Shown here: positions 13,522-24,488 of the stretch, piece by piece
How the letters are laid out: every line of letters starts with the position of its first letter
Position numbering within the stretch: the stretch's first letter is position 1
DNA from: Kofleriaceae bacterium
GTDB lineage: Bacteria > Myxococcota_A > Polyangia > Haliangiales > Haliangiaceae
Direction: 5' to 3'
Length of the DNA stretch: 64,000 nt
Assembly: GCA_018057825.1 (NCBI GenBank)
Contig: JAGPCY010000023.1
Coordinates: 1-64,000 of the forward strand
Translations under genes and position numbers: made by a program
Notes under the pieces: generated by a model
Seen by the model: the letters and a program-made list of their open reading frames with translations, nothing else
Database searches by the model: none
Told to the model about the DNA's origin: nothing

Positions 13522-14318
13522 CCGCGTCGCTGGGCCGGATCTGGGCGGTGGCGCTGAACGCCTTCCGCGAGGCGGTGCGCAACCGCGTCCTGTACGGCGT
13601 GGTCGCGCTCGTCCTCATCTTCAACCTGATGGCGGTGGTGATCGGCGCGCTGTCGATCACCGAGCAGGCCCGGGTCGCGCGCGATCTCGGGCTGGCCGGG
13701 ACCTCGATCGGCGGCGGCCTGACCGCGATCGTGATCGGCGTGTCCTTGCTCTACACCGAGGTCCAGAAGCGCACGATCTACGCGATCATCTCCAAGCCGC
13801 TGGCGCGCTGGGAGTTCGTCGTCGGCAAGTACCTCGGCATGGCTCTGGTCCTGACCGTGCTGGTCGGGCTGTTCACGCTGGCGATGGTGGCGATGCTCAG
13901 CTATCGCGGCGTCGCGGTGGCTGGCGCGGTCGGCCAGGCGGTGGTCCTCACCTGGTGCGAGGTCCTGGTGGTCGCGGCGATCGCGGTCTTCTTCTCGTCG
14001 TTCTCGAGCCCGTTTCTGTCGGGCCTGTTCGCGCTCGCGCTGTGGCTGATCGGCCGGCTGACCCCCGACCTGCGGGCCGCGGTCGCGACCTCCGAGGCCG
14101 GCTGGATCGACGCGGTGTCGTCGGCCACCCTGGCGGTCGTCCCCGATCTGCACCTGTTCTCGGTCTCGGGCCGCGCGGTCGACGGCCACCACGTCTCGGT
14201 CAACGGCGACTTCGTCGGCTGGGGCTACGTCTCGACCGCCGCGGTCCACGGCGCGCTGTGGATCGCCGGCCTCCTGGTGCTGGCGTCGCTTATCTTCCGC
14301 CGGCGAGACTTCGTGTGA
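13518..14318 (+). CDS. ABC-2 type transporter permease
   Basis: A 266-residue inner-membrane protein with about six hydrophobic helices (VLYGVVALVLIFNLMAVVIGAL, GLTAIVIGVSLLY, GMALVLTVLVGLFTLAMVAML, VVVAAIAVFFSSF, FLSGLFALALWLIG, AALWIAGLLVLASLIF-like last helix). The RTIYAIISKPLARWEFVVGKYLG loop is characteristic of ABC-2 permeases. It is translationally coupled to its ATPase. The transported substrate is unknown. Confidence 0.9.
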
Positions 14319-14998
14319 GCAGGGGCGCGGTCGGGGCCCTGGTCGTCGTCGCCGCCTGTCGGCCGCTGCCGCCGGCGCCGATGCTGGCCCGCCACGCCGA
14401 CACCACCGCCGCCCCCGACGACGCGCTCACTGCGACCCTGGTCGTCGGCGTGGCCGGCGAGCTACTCGGCGGCGACGGCCTGGGGCTGGCGGTGCGGGTC
14501 GAGCGCCAGGTCACGGCGACCACCGCGGTCGGCGGCGAGGTCACCGGCGGCTGGGCCAAGGCCGATCCCGACGGCGACCACCCGCGGATGTGGCTGGTCG
14601 CGGCCCGCGGCTACGGCCAGGCCTTCGGCCGCGAGCGCGACTGGCTGGCCGCCCACTACGGCCTCGGGCTGGCCCGGCTGTCGACCGGCATGGTCACGGC
14701 GACCGGCTTCGCCGGCGCCGCGGTCAGCTACCCCAACGACTACGTCGCGCCGTACCTCCAGGCCGGCCTCGCGCTGGTCGTGCCGCTGGCCCAGGGCGCC
14801 CGGTTCGGGATCACGCGCGACGACCGCGGCCCGGTGGTCGTGACCGAGGTCTACACCTACGGCGACGTCGGCGCGCTCGGCCACCTCGGCGACACCGGCC
14901 ATCGCCTGTCGGCCGATCTCGGGCTCGCGATCGCCTGGCGCAACGACGGCTCGCTCCTGGCGCTCTCCGTCGCCGGCGGCCACCGCGACGAGCCGTGA
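14315..14998 (+). CDS. Lipoprotein, possible barrel domain
   Basis: A 227-residue protein that starts at a GTG overlapping the permease stop. The N terminus has a lipoprotein signal (VVVAAC, acylated Cys15). The mature part is rich in short beta-type strands ([41 protein letters not shown]) and may be a small barrel or jelly-roll. It is encoded as the last gene of the ABC exporter operon, so a role linked to the exported molecule is inferred. It ends one base before a hexamer array. Confidence 0.68.
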   Translation: MSRGAVGALVVVAACRPLPPAPMLARHADTTAAPDDALTATLVVGVAGELLGGDGLGLAVRVERQVTATTAVGGEVTGGWAKADPDGDHPRMWLVAARGYGQAFGRERDWLAAHYGLGLARLSTGMVTATGFAGAAVSYPNDYVAPYLQAGLALVVPLAQGARFGITRDDRGPVVVTEVYTYGDVGALGHLGDTGHRLSADLGLAIAWRNDGSLLALSVAGGHRDEP

Positions 14999-15319
<321 letters not shown>

Positions 15320-15336
15320 CCTCCCCCGCGCCGTGG

Positions 15337-15342
15337 TAGGGT
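15337..15342 (+). promoter_or_regulatory. Putative -10 of a leaderless promoter
   Basis: TAGGGT sits six bases before the GTG at 15349. The same hexamer and spacing precede the GTG of the phosphatidyltransferase at 35844. There is no good -35; the hexamer array lies immediately upstream. Confidence 0.42.
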
Positions 15343-15348
15343 CCCTCC

Positions 15349-17418
<2,070 letters not shown>

Positions 17419-17469
17419 TCGCGTCCGCACGATCGGCCCGCGCCGATCCCCCGCGCCGATCCCGCCAGC

Positions 17470-18117
17470 TCAGGGCGCGTCGACGCCGGCGTCGACGCCG
17501 GCGGTCGGGCACTCGCCGACCGGGGCCGGCAAGGTCGCGCCCAGGATCCGGATCGCGCCGAAGGTCGAGCCAGTCACGTCGAGGGGACCGACGGTGCCGG
17601 CGACGGTGCCACACACCGAGTCCGCCGAACGGATGACGCCGCTCAGGGTGATGTCGACGTCGTACATCGTGCCCGACACCGGGTTGGCCATGCCGGGCAG
17701 CACGCCGACCAGGTCGGCCGAGAACGACGCGGTGTTGTCGACCGGGACGCCATTGGCGACCAGCGCCGCGCCGACCGGCATGCGGTTGGGCGAGTCGGTG
17801 GGGAGGCCGAACGTCGTGAGCGGCTGGTAGCTGCCGTTGAGGGTCCCGGTGGCGCCGGTGGCGGTCAGATCCCAGGTCACCCGGAGCTGGACGAACAGGC
17901 CGGCGGCCACCGTCGGGTTGACCGCCAGGAGCCAGTCGCCATCGATGTCGGGCAGCATGTCGACCATCGGCGCGTCGATCGTGCTGGCGTCGATCTTCGG
18001 CAGGCGCTCGTCGTACTCCTCGAAGCGCCCGCGCGCGTCGACGCACGCCGCTGACGCGACCGCGCTCACGGTGATGAGCAGGGCGCGCACTCCTCGGGTT
18101 GACATGGCGTTCAGCAT
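17470..18117 (-). CDS. Hypothetical lipoprotein
   Basis: A 215-residue protein with a lipobox (VASAAC). After a short acidic linker with DAST and IDAPMVD repeats it has a beta-rich domain (GDWLLAVNPTVAAGLFVQLRVTWDLTAT...) of a kind common in myxobacterial surface lipoproteins. No function can be assigned. Starts at 18117 and 18105 are both possible; GCAGG just before 18117 favours the longer form. A 5-bp inverted repeat (GCCTG...CAGGC) lies at the start, and the FadL-like gene is transcribed divergently from the other side of a 67-base gap. Confidence 0.7.
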   Translation of the reverse strand: MLNAMSTRGVRALLITVSAVASAACVDARGRFEEYDERLPKIDASTIDAPMVDMLPDIDGDWLLAVNPTVAAGLFVQLRVTWDLTATGATGTLNGSYQPLTTFGLPTDSPNRMPVGAALVANGVPVDNTASFSADLVGVLPGMANPVSGTMYDVDITLSGVIRSADSVCGTVAGTVGPLDVTGSTFGAIRILGATLPAPVGECPTAGVDAGVDAP

Positions 18118-18184
18118 GCCTGCAAACTTTCAGGCCGTTACCCTCCTGTCGTCAAGCCCACATCCCCCAACTGGCGAGCCCTTC

Positions 18185-19582
18185 ATGCGATCTGTCACGC
18201 GGTTGTCGTTTGTCCTCTTCGCGCTCGCCGGCCCGGGCGTAGCCGCGGCCGGTGGCTTCACGACCACGCGGTTCGGGGGTGAGGACGGCCACGCCGCCAC
18301 CGAGAACCCGGTGGCCGCGTTCTACAACCCGGCCGGCCTGGCCTACGGCGAGGGCACCCGCGGCTACGTCGAGGGCCTGTTCGCCTACCGCACCGTCGAC
18401 TACAACCGCGATCCTGGCGCGATCGACAACGCCGGCACCCGCACGCCGACCGACGCGATCGATCGCAACTCGGGGAAGGCCACCCTCGGCAACCCGATCG
18501 TCAGCCCGTTCCTCGGCGTCGTCACCGACGCTGGCATCCCCGGGCTCGGCATCGGCCTGGCGGTCTCGGTGCCCTTCGGCGGCCAGGCCAAGTGGGACAA
18601 GGACGACCGGTTCGCCAATGACGCGACCTACCCCGGCGCGGTCGACAGCGCGGCCCGCTGGGCCTCGATCGAGGGCGAGCAGCGCTCGCTGTACTACACG
18701 CTCGGCGTCGGCTGGCGGACCGCCGACGGTCGCTTCGGCGTCGGCGCCGCGCTCAACGTCGTGCAGTCCAAGATCTCGCTGGTCCGCGCCCGCAACTTCG
18801 ACGGCACCGACGATCTGGTGCGGGCCGACGGCGCGATCGCCGAGGGTCGCAGCCTGCTCGAGGTCGACTCGATTGATCTCGCGGCCTCGATCGGCCTCAT
18901 GTGGAAGCCGACCCACTGCTCGCGCATCGGCATCTCGTATCACTCGCAGCCGGGCTTCGGCGAGACCACCTTGGCCGGCACGCTGACCAACCAGTTCGGC
19001 GACAGCTCGCCGACCACGATCGACGTCGACCTGCGCCAGTCGCTGCCCGACAGCATCCGCATCGGCGGCCTGTGGCGGGCGATGCACAAGGTCGTCCTCC
19101 ACGCCGCGATCGACTACCAGCGGTGGTCGAAGTTCAAGAACCAGTGCTTCACGGTCCCCGGGGCCCCGGCCAGCACCTGCGAGGCCGACGACGACGGCTT
19201 CGTCACCGACACCGGCGATCTCATCCTCAACATCCCCCGGGCGTGGAAGGACACCTACGGCATCCGCGTCGGCGGCACCTACGAGGCCAGCGACACCCTG
19301 GCGGTCCAGGCCGGCGTCCTCTACGACTCCAACGCGGTGCCCGACGCGACCCTCGACCCGGCGCTGATCGACACCGACAAGATCATCCCGCAGCTCGGCA
19401 TCCGCTACCAGGTCGGCAAGGTCGACGTCCACGCCACCGCCGGCAACGTCTTCTACCTGTCGCGCACCACCGCGCCGCGCGCGGTCGATCCGCCCGGGGC
19501 CAAGAACCGCAACCCCGACATGGCCGGCGACTACGCCACCAGCGTGACCTACCTGCTCCTGGGCGTCGGCGTCCACATGTGA
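18185..19582 (+). CDS. FadL/OmpP1-family outer-membrane porin
   Basis: A 465-residue protein with a signal peptide (cleavage near VAAAGG). The mature N terminus has the FadL hatch signature: GGEDGHAATENPVAAFYNPAGLAYGEG. Strand patterns follow through to a final LLLGVGVHM. FadL-type porins let hydrophobic molecules such as long-chain fatty acids or aromatics diffuse through the outer membrane. The length fits the family (about 420-470). The ATG at 18185 is directly followed by the signal peptide. The substrate is not predictable from sequence. Confidence 0.87.
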   Translation: MRSVTRLSFVLFALAGPGVAAAGGFTTTRFGGEDGHAATENPVAAFYNPAGLAYGEGTRGYVEGLFAYRTVDYNRDPGAIDNAGTRTPTDAIDRNSGKATLGNPIVSPFLGVVTDAGIPGLGIGLAVSVPFGGQAKWDKDDRFANDATYPGAVDSAARWASIEGEQRSLYYTLGVGWRTADGRFGVGAALNVVQSKISLVRARNFDGTDDLVRADGAIAEGRSLLEVDSIDLAASIGLMWKPTHCSRIGISYHSQPGFGETTLAGTLTNQFGDSSPTTIDVDLRQSLPDSIRIGGLWRAMHKVVLHAAIDYQRWSKFKNQCFTVPGAPASTCEADDDGFVTDTGDLILNIPRAWKDTYGIRVGGTYEASDTLAVQAGVLYDSNAVPDATLDPALIDTDKIIPQLGIRYQVGKVDVHATAGNVFYLSRTTAPRAVDPPGAKNRNPDMAGDYATSVTYLLLGVGVHM

Positions 19583-19595
19583 TCGGCGCGGTCGA

Positions 19596-20285
19596 TCACG
19601 GCGGGTCCTCGAGGATCTGCCCGGTGATCACCGACGGCGCGGGCGAGGTGCCGCCGAAGTACAGGCCGGCCGCCAGGCGCAGGCCGCGGGCCGGTTCGGC
19701 CGGGCAGCCGCGGGGCAGCTCGCCGGTGGCGGCGATCGAGCGCGCCCCGGCCGCGCCCTCGATCGAGAACCGATAGCGGTCGCCGTCGGAGTGGACCTGG
19801 TAGCGCAGCGTGGCGGCGGCGAGCTCGTCGCCGGTCAGGGCGACCAGGGGCGGCGCGACGGTCTGATGGACGCCGTCGGCGTTGGCGTAGGCGGTCAGCT
19901 CGAGGACCTCGAGGTCCGGGCGCCAGCGCCAGCCGAACATCGCGCCGGCCATCGCCAGGTCGACCTGCCCGCAGTCCGAGTAGCCCGGCAGCTTGTTCCA
20001 GTCGAGCTGGTCGTTGGGCTCGACCGGGGCGGTCAGGACGTAGCGCGCCGAGGCGTCGAAGCGAAACCGGTAGTCGCGCCCGGCCAGTTCGGTGAGGCCG
20101 TCGCGCGGCGAGCCCGGCCCGCCGCCGGCCAGGGTGGCGTAGTGGGCGCCGACCGCGATCGTGTAGGTCGCCCACACCGCGCCGGCGTCGACGGCGGCGT
20201 CCGGGGCGACCGCGGCGTCGGGCGCGGCCGCTGGCGCGCTGCAGCCCGCGAGGGGCAGGCAGGCGAGCGCCGTGGGGCGGAGCAT
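19596..20285 (-). CDS. Hypothetical lipoprotein
   Basis: A 229-residue lipoprotein with a short signal ending in the lipobox LAGC, then an Ala/Pro/Asp linker (PDAAVAPDAAVDAG). The remaining domain is compact and beta-rich (RFRFDASARYVLTAP, RYRFSIEGAAGARSIAATGEL) and shows no motif I recognise. It converges with the FadL gene, with 13 bases between stops. No Shine-Dalgarno is visible; TACCAT seven bases before the ATG suggests a leaderless transcript. Confidence 0.68.
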   Translation of the reverse strand: MLRPTALACLPLAGCSAPAAAPDAAVAPDAAVDAGAVWATYTIAVGAHYATLAGGGPGSPRDGLTELAGRDYRFRFDASARYVLTAPVEPNDQLDWNKLPGYSDCGQVDLAMAGAMFGWRWRPDLEVLELTAYANADGVHQTVAPPLVALTGDELAAATLRYQVHSDGDRYRFSIEGAAGARSIAATGELPRGCPAEPARGLRLAAGLYFGGTSPAPSVITGQILEDPP

Positions 20286-20292
20286 GGGGAGA

Positions 20293-20298
20293 ATGGTA
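20293..20298 (-). promoter_or_regulatory. Putative -10 of a leaderless promoter
   Basis: On the minus strand TACCAT is seven bases before the ATG at 20285. The region where a -35 would lie is the hexamer array. Confidence 0.38.
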
Positions 20299-20556
20299 GC
20301 CGAGGCGGAGACGGAGACGGAGGCCGAGGCGGAGACGGAGGCCGAGGCCGAGGCCGAGGCCGAGACCGAGACCGAGGCCGAGACCGAGACCGAGACCGAG
20401 ACCGAGGCCGAGACCGAACCCGAGACCGAGACCGAACCCGAACCCGAACCCGAACCCGAACCCGAGTCCGAGTTCGCGAGACCGAGGCTGAGACCGAACC
20501 CGAACCCGAACCCGAACCCGAGACCGAGTCCGAGTTCGAGTTCGAGGCGGAGGCTG
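20299..20556. repeat. Hexamer array 3 (GAGGCC/GAGACC/GAACCC)
   Basis: About 255 bases of tandem hexamers: GAGGCN, GAGACC and, towards the right end, GAACCC and GAGTCC/GAGTTC. It lies between two reverse-strand genes, just behind the stop of the V4R gene and just upstream of a lipoprotein gene. Confidence 0.95.
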
Positions 20557-20558
20557 TG

Positions 20559-21101
20559 TTAGTCCATCTCGAGGTCGAAGCCGCAGGTGTCGTGGCCGAG
20601 GCCGCCGATGCAGGTCACCTCGCGGGCCTTGGTCCGCTTGCCGGTGACCGCTTCGACCGCGCCGGCGATCAGGCCGCCCTCGAAGCTACATAGCGTCCGG
20701 CCGACGGGCGCCAGGCCCGCGCAGGTCACGCACTCGTAGACGTCGACGTGGGCCCGGTTCGCGGTCAAGACTGGGACCCGGATGACGCCGATCTTGAGCG
20801 CGTCGCACAGCGCGAGGAACTGCTCGAGGGAGGTGAGGCCGAGGTTGCCGCCGAGCTTCTTGCCGGCGATGTACGCGGTGCCGGCGGCGCCGCGGCCGAT
20901 GATGTCCTCGAGGGCGACCAGGCGCAGCAGGCGATACAGGCCGATCCCGGCCTGGTCGCCCAGCGTCGGTCGGACGATGGCCAGGGCGTTGGCGACGTCG
21001 ACCTTGCTGGCGGCGTCGGACGAGATGGTGGGGGCGGCGCGGGGCGCCGGGGCGGGCGCCGCGCTGGGCAGCGGCGGGAGCTTGGGTGGGGGCCGGTTCA
21101 T
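20559..21101 (-). CDS. V4R-domain protein
   Basis: A 180-residue protein. After a Pro/Ala-rich leader of about 25 residues it carries a V4R (4-vinyl reductase) domain: YRLLRLVALEDIIGRGAAGT at its start and a cysteine-bearing end with ECVTCAGL, GRTLCSFEGG, the GLIAGAVEAVTGK helix and the EVTCIGGLGHDTCGF signature. V4R domains bind small hydrophobic ligands or metal and often accompany signalling proteins. It is the last gene of the operon that once began with the split kinase. It overlaps the preceding Roadblock-like gene by four bases. Confidence 0.85.
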   Translation of the reverse strand: MNRPPPKLPPLPSAAPAPAPRAAPTISSDAASKVDVANALAIVRPTLGDQAGIGLYRLLRLVALEDIIGRGAAGTAYIAGKKLGGNLGLTSLEQFLALCDALKIGVIRVPVLTANRAHVDVYECVTCAGLAPVGRTLCSFEGGLIAGAVEAVTGKRTKAREVTCIGGLGHDTCGFDLEMD

Positions 21102-21688
21102 GCTGGCTGTCCTCCGAGGGGTTCTTGCACCGCGACCGCGACCAGATCGGTGCCGGGCAGGGGGGTGACCGAGGCGGTGGCGCCGCGGGTGTCTTCGACC
21201 ATAACCCGCGCCAGGGGGCCCAGCGCGGCGAGGTTGCGGACCCGATCGCCGGCGCCGACCAGGAAGCCACCGAGGGCCGCCAGCTCGTCGGCGCGCGGCG
21301 ACGTGCCGGCGACCAAGAGGCCCAGGTCATCGGCGACCACCAGCGAGGTCATGCCGGGGCTCTTACCGGCCTGCTCGGTGAAGTGCTGCAGGGCGGGCAG
21401 GGCGTCGGCGTCGAGCGGCGGCAAGGTCAACCGGCCGCGACCGGCGAGCAGGCGCAGGGCGTGGAGCTCGTGGGCGGCGGCCTCGAGGCGCGCGCGCAGC
21501 TCGAGCTCCGCCGCGGTCGGGCCGACCGGGAGCGAGGGCGCGGGCGGTGGCGGCGGCAGCGGAGGCGCCGCGGCGACGGCGACGGGCGCGTCGGACGAGG
21601 CGAGGGGCGCCCGGCGCCCGAACGCGCGGCCGGCCATGAAGAACGCCAGCGCGCCGATCGCGGTGAGGAGCGCGGCGACCGCGATCAC
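21098..21688 (-). CDS. Membrane-anchored Roadblock/LC7-like protein
   Basis: A 196-residue protein. One N-terminal transmembrane helix (IAVAALLTAIGALAFFMAG) is followed by a Pro/Ala linker and a short coiled helix. A C-terminal domain of about 100 residues reads like a degenerate Roadblock/LC7 fold (GMTSLVVADDLGLLVAGTSP, LAALGPLARVMVEDTRG). Roadblock proteins of bacteria regulate small GTPases of the MglA type. It overlaps both neighbours by four bases (OmpA-like upstream, V4R downstream). The assignment rests on pattern, not on strong motif identity. Confidence 0.65.
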   Translation of the reverse strand: MIAVAALLTAIGALAFFMAGRAFGRRAPLASSDAPVAVAAAPPLPPPPPAPSLPVGPTAAELELRARLEAAAHELHALRLLAGRGRLTLPPLDADALPALQHFTEQAGKSPGMTSLVVADDLGLLVAGTSPRADELAALGGFLVGAGDRVRNLAALGPLARVMVEDTRGATASVTPLPGTDLVAVAVQEPLGGQPA

Positions 21689-22473
21689 GGCGAGGCCTCG
21701 AGCTGGACCACGGCGACGCGGCCGTGGGCGTCGACGGTGCCGCGCCCGGTGGCGACGATCCGGTCGGGCGCGACGCCGTGATCGACCAGGTAGTCGCGCA
21801 GGCGGCGGGCGCGGCGCTGCGACAAGAGCAGGTTGTGCTCTTCATCGCCCTCGGGCGTCGCGTAGGCGTCGATCACGATCGCGCCGCCGGGCTGACTGGC
21901 CAGCGCCGCCGCGATCTCGTCGAGCTGCCGGGCGGTCCGCGGGGTGATGGTCGCGCGATCGAACCCGAAGCGCACGACCGCGGTGTGAGGAGACAGGGCC
22001 GGCGTGGCGCCCGAGGTCGGCGGTGGCGTCGGCGCCGGGGCAGCGACGACGGCGGCGACCGGGGCGGGCTCGACGGCGGCGGGGGGCGGCGTCGGAGCGG
22101 GCTCGACGGCGACCGGCGTCGGCTCGACGGCGGGTTCGACCGCGACCGGCGTCGGCTCGACGGGCGGCTCGACGGCGACCGGCGTCGGCTCGACGGCGGG
22201 CTCGACGGCGGCGACCGGGGCGGGCTCGACCGCGACCGGCGTCGGCTCGACGGCGGGCTCGACGGCGACGGGCGTCGGCGTCGGCGTCGGCACCGCGACC
22301 GCCGCCACCAACGGGGTCGTGGCGCGCGGCGCGACCGCGAGCGATGCGGTCGGCACCGGTGTCGGCGCGGCGCCGCGATCGCCGCCGGCGCGCAGCTCCG
22401 GCAAGGCCCACAGGTTGAGGACCAGCACGTCGACCACCGCGACGGCCAGCCAGGCCGCGCCAGCGCCGCTCAC
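21685..22473 (-). CDS. OmpA-like peptidoglycan-binding protein with repeat linker
   Basis: A 262-residue protein. One N-terminal membrane helix (WLAVAVVDVLVLNLWAL) leads to a long Pro/Val/Glu linker made of about eight copies of PVAVEPxVEPT-like units (about residues 65-150, DNA 22,030-22,290), then an OmpA-like domain (VVRFGFDRATITPRTARQLDEIA, DAYATPEGDEEHNLLLSQRRARRLRDYLV). It should tether the inner membrane to peptidoglycan. The GTG start overlaps a TGA that ends a stranded Roadblock tail (AGELGRLL) read from 22496, which shows that its original upstream neighbour has been moved. Confidence 0.82.
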   Translation of the reverse strand: MSGAGAAWLAVAVVDVLVLNLWALPELRAGGDRGAAPTPVPTASLAVAPRATTPLVAAVAVPTPTPTPVAVEPAVEPTPVAVEPAPVAAVEPAVEPTPVAVEPPVEPTPVAVEPAVEPTPVAVEPAPTPPPAAVEPAPVAAVVAAPAPTPPPTSGATPALSPHTAVVRFGFDRATITPRTARQLDEIAAALASQPGGAIVIDAYATPEGDEEHNLLLSQRRARRLRDYLVDHGVAPDRIVATGRGTVDAHGRVAVVQLEASP

Positions 22474-22496
22474 AACAGCCGCCCCAGCTCGCCGGC
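22470..22496 (-). pseudogene. Stranded 3' end of the Roadblock gene
   Basis: Nine codons on the minus strand read AGELGRLL followed by TGA, and that TGA overlaps the GTG of the OmpA-like gene. AxELxRLL is the usual last helix of bacterial Roadblock/LC7 proteins following an LGLIFLE-type strand. The Roadblock gene at 23570 lacks exactly this part and ends in LGLIFLEVRR plus two foreign residues. Confidence 0.7.
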
Positions 22497-23498
22497 GATC
22501 CCTACTTCTACGCGATGGAGTACGTCGACGGGGCCTCCCTCGCGACGGTGCTCGGTCGGGCCCAGCGGCGGCGGGTGCGGCTGCCCGAGTGGTTCGTGGC
22601 CTCGGTGGCGCTGGCCTGCGCCGAGGGGCTGAGCTACGCCCACGGCATCACCGCGCCCGGGGGCGTGCCGCTGGGGCTGGTCCACGGCGACGTGACGCTC
22701 GCCAACATCATGGTCGCGCGCAACGGCCACGTCGCGCTCCTCGACTTCGGCATCGCGACGACCCGCGTCGGCCTAGGGGTGCGCGAGCGTCGCCACTTGA
22801 TGGGCAAGTTCCAGTACCTGCCGCCCGAGGTGGTGCGCAGCGAGCCGTGGGATCACCGGACCGACGTCTACGAGCTCGGCATGTCGATGCTGGTGGCCCT
22901 GACCGGGGCCATGCCCTTCGAGGCCGCCAACGACGCCCACCTCTTGCACCAGATCGGCGAGGCGCCGCCGCCGTCCTTGCCGGCCCGGCTGCGCACGATC
23001 GCCCCGCCCCTGGCCCAGATCGTCCAGACCGCGGTGGCCTTCGCCCCCGGGGCGCGCTACGCGACGATGGCAGCGCTCGCCGCCGATCTGCGGGCGATGC
23101 TGCGGGCGTCGCCGCTCCATCCCACCGCCGCCGACGTGGCCCGCTTCGTGACCTGGCTGCTCGACGAGGGCAGCGGCGCGGTGGCGATGGCGACCGAGCA
23201 CGCCCCGCCGACCGCCCTCGATCACGCCCCGGCCGAGGACGCCGACGAGCTGCACGAGCTCGAGATCATCGACGACGACCCCAGCCCCGGCCGGGTGGCC
23301 GCGCGCGGCACCCCGGCCTCCCTCGCCATCCCCGAGCCGATCGCGCGCGATCGCGCGGTCGCGGTCGACATCTTCGCCCGCCCGTCGCGCCCGACCCAGC
23401 CATCGGGCGCCAGCGTCTTCGATCGCCGCAGCCTCCGGCCCGCGGCCCCGGAACCCGACGAGCCGCCGCCGCCCCGTCGGTGGCCGTGGGATCGCTGA
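22497..23498 (+). pseudogene. Ser/Thr protein kinase, C-terminal part without N lobe
   Basis: About 330 codons that begin in the middle of a kinase fold. PYFYAMEYVDG is the hinge, VHGDVTLANIM the catalytic loop (HGD in place of HRD), LLDFGIA the DFG motif, LPPEVV the APE equivalent and TDVYELGMSML the F helix. After about residue 220 come acidic and proline-rich low-complexity stretches. The glycine loop and the ATP-binding lysine are missing here but are found on the opposite strand at 23909-24191. An ATG at 22515 could start a short protein, but it could not bind ATP normally. Confidence 0.78.
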
Positions 23499-23517
23499 CC
23501 GTCGCATGAAACCGACA

Positions 23518-23556
23518 CCTGAAACCGTCGCCTGAAACCGTCGCCTGAAACTCGTC
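23518..23556 (+). repeat. Three 13-bp direct repeats
   Basis: CCTGAAACCGTCG occurs at 23518 and 23531, with a third, altered copy at 23544, in the 71-base gap between the kinase part and the Roadblock gene. A partial fourth copy lies just upstream. The last copy runs into TAGGAG, the ribosome binding site of the Roadblock gene. Confidence 0.8.
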
Positions 23557-23569
23557 TAGGAGCCCTCCC

Positions 23570-23917
23570 TTGGCCACACTCGCTCAGAACGTCAATCAGC
23601 TCTTGCGCGGCGTCCAGACCAGCGTCCCCGAGGTCATCGGCGCGGTCGTCGTCAACATGGATGGCTTCGTGGTGTCGTCGTCGGTGCCCGCCGAGGTCGA
23701 CGAGGAGTTGATCGGCGGCATGGCCGCGGCCCTGCTCGGCGTCGGCGAGCGCATCTCGGCGGACCTGATGCGCTCGCAGATGGAGCAGGTCTACGTCCGG
23801 TCGCCCAAGGGCTACGTGATCGTGAACGCGATCAACGATCAGTCGGCGCTGGTGCTCCTGGTCACGCGCGAGGCCAAGCTCGGCCTGATCTTCCTCGAGG
23901 TCCGCCGGTGCGGTTGA
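23570..23917 (+). pseudogene. Roadblock/LC7 (MglB-like) gene, 3' end replaced
   Basis: About 113 genuine residues: a first helix ATLAQNVNQLLRGVQTSVPEVIGAVVVNMDGFVV, the GMAAALLGVGERISADL helix, and final strands QSALVLLVTREAKLGLIFLEVRR. Two unrelated residues and a stop follow. The family normally continues with a C-terminal helix of about 8-12 residues; a good candidate for it lies on the other strand at 22470-22496. TTG start with TAGGAG eight bases upstream. Roadblock proteins act as GAPs or scaffolds for MglA-type small GTPases. The shortened product could still fold, so function is not excluded. Confidence 0.72.
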
Positions 23918-24191
23918 CGCAGTCGAGATCGAAGACCGGGACCAGGTTCGGGTGCGACAGCCGAGCCGCCAGCGCGGCCTCTCGGATCAACATCTCGATC
24001 AGCTCGGGGCGCGCCGCCAGGTCGGCCCGCACCAGCTTGAGGACGACCGGCTTGGTGAAGCCGCCGGGGCCTTCGACGGAGGCGCGCCAGACCTCGCCCA
24101 TCCCGCCGACGCCGATGCGCTCCTGCACGACGTACCGGCCGAGGCGCGCCCCGGGCGCCAGCACGACATCGGTCACGTCCTGCGAAGTCAC
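23909..24191 (-). pseudogene. Ser/Thr protein kinase, N lobe only
   Basis: The minus strand encodes a textbook kinase N lobe: RLGRYVVQERIGVGGMGEVWRA (glycine loop), VVLKLV (ATP lysine), the alpha-C helix EMLIREAALAARL, then SHPNLVPVFDLDCVN, after which similarity stops. Translation then continues into the inverted segment as unrelated residues to a stop near 23862. It completes the kinase whose C-terminal part lies at 22497-23498 on the other strand. GTG 24191 is the likely start; a TTG at 24230 is possible. Confidence 0.78.
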
Positions 24192-24394
24192 GGGGCGACC
24201 ATGGTGGGGTGTCAACGTGTCGCAGATCAATGACCGTATAGGGGTGATCTAGGGTGGCGGGCACGGACCCCTCACCGCTGCGCGGTGTCCCCTGGCCTCC
24301 CGATCACCCCGCCGGTGCGACTCCTCCCGCTGCGGTCATGTGCAAGCCTGTCCCGCAGTCGTTAGCATTGGTGTCGGCCGTTACGATGATAAAC

Positions 24395-24411
24395 CGCCAA
24401 GTTAATTGGCA
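24395..24411. promoter_or_regulatory. Inverted repeat CGCCAA-N5-TTGGC
   Basis: GCCAA and TTGGC flank five bases (GTTAA). The same palindrome with another spacer is found at 40372-40388. It could be a regulator-binding site upstream of the cytochrome operon. Confidence 0.4.
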
Positions 24412-24488
24412 AAGATTGGACTGGCGATCTTCTGCGGAAGGATGCATGTTGGTCGTGTATGCGTCGTAGTCAGTCGTTGGGGGCTGGG

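Larger units (their letters stand above)
22490..23908. other. Inverted 1.4-kb segment
   Basis: Both ends of this segment cut a gene. The left end falls in a kinase hinge and a Roadblock tail, and the right end falls in a kinase N lobe and a Roadblock body. The two ends share only a short inverted match: CGCCGGCG at 22490-22497 and CGCCGG at 23903-23908. Flipping the segment at this match joins the kinase halves in frame (CVNRTGDPYFYAMEY across the joint) and puts the Roadblock body next to its tail, one base out of frame. All five genes then lie on the minus strand. Confidence 0.72.

Noticed and set aside
22004-23509. A 501-codon plus-strand ORF across the OmpA-like and kinase region
   Set aside because: Its translation is Arg/Pro/Ala-rich without motifs, while the other frames carry a clear OmpA domain and kinase motifs.
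22470-23917. Roadblock protein naturally fused to the OmpA-like membrane protein before the inversion
   Set aside because: A strict flip does give an open frame across the joint, but the stranded AGELGRLL plus TGA overlapping the OmpA-like GTG fits the family's normal end much better, so separate genes with a one- or two-base change at the joint are preferred.
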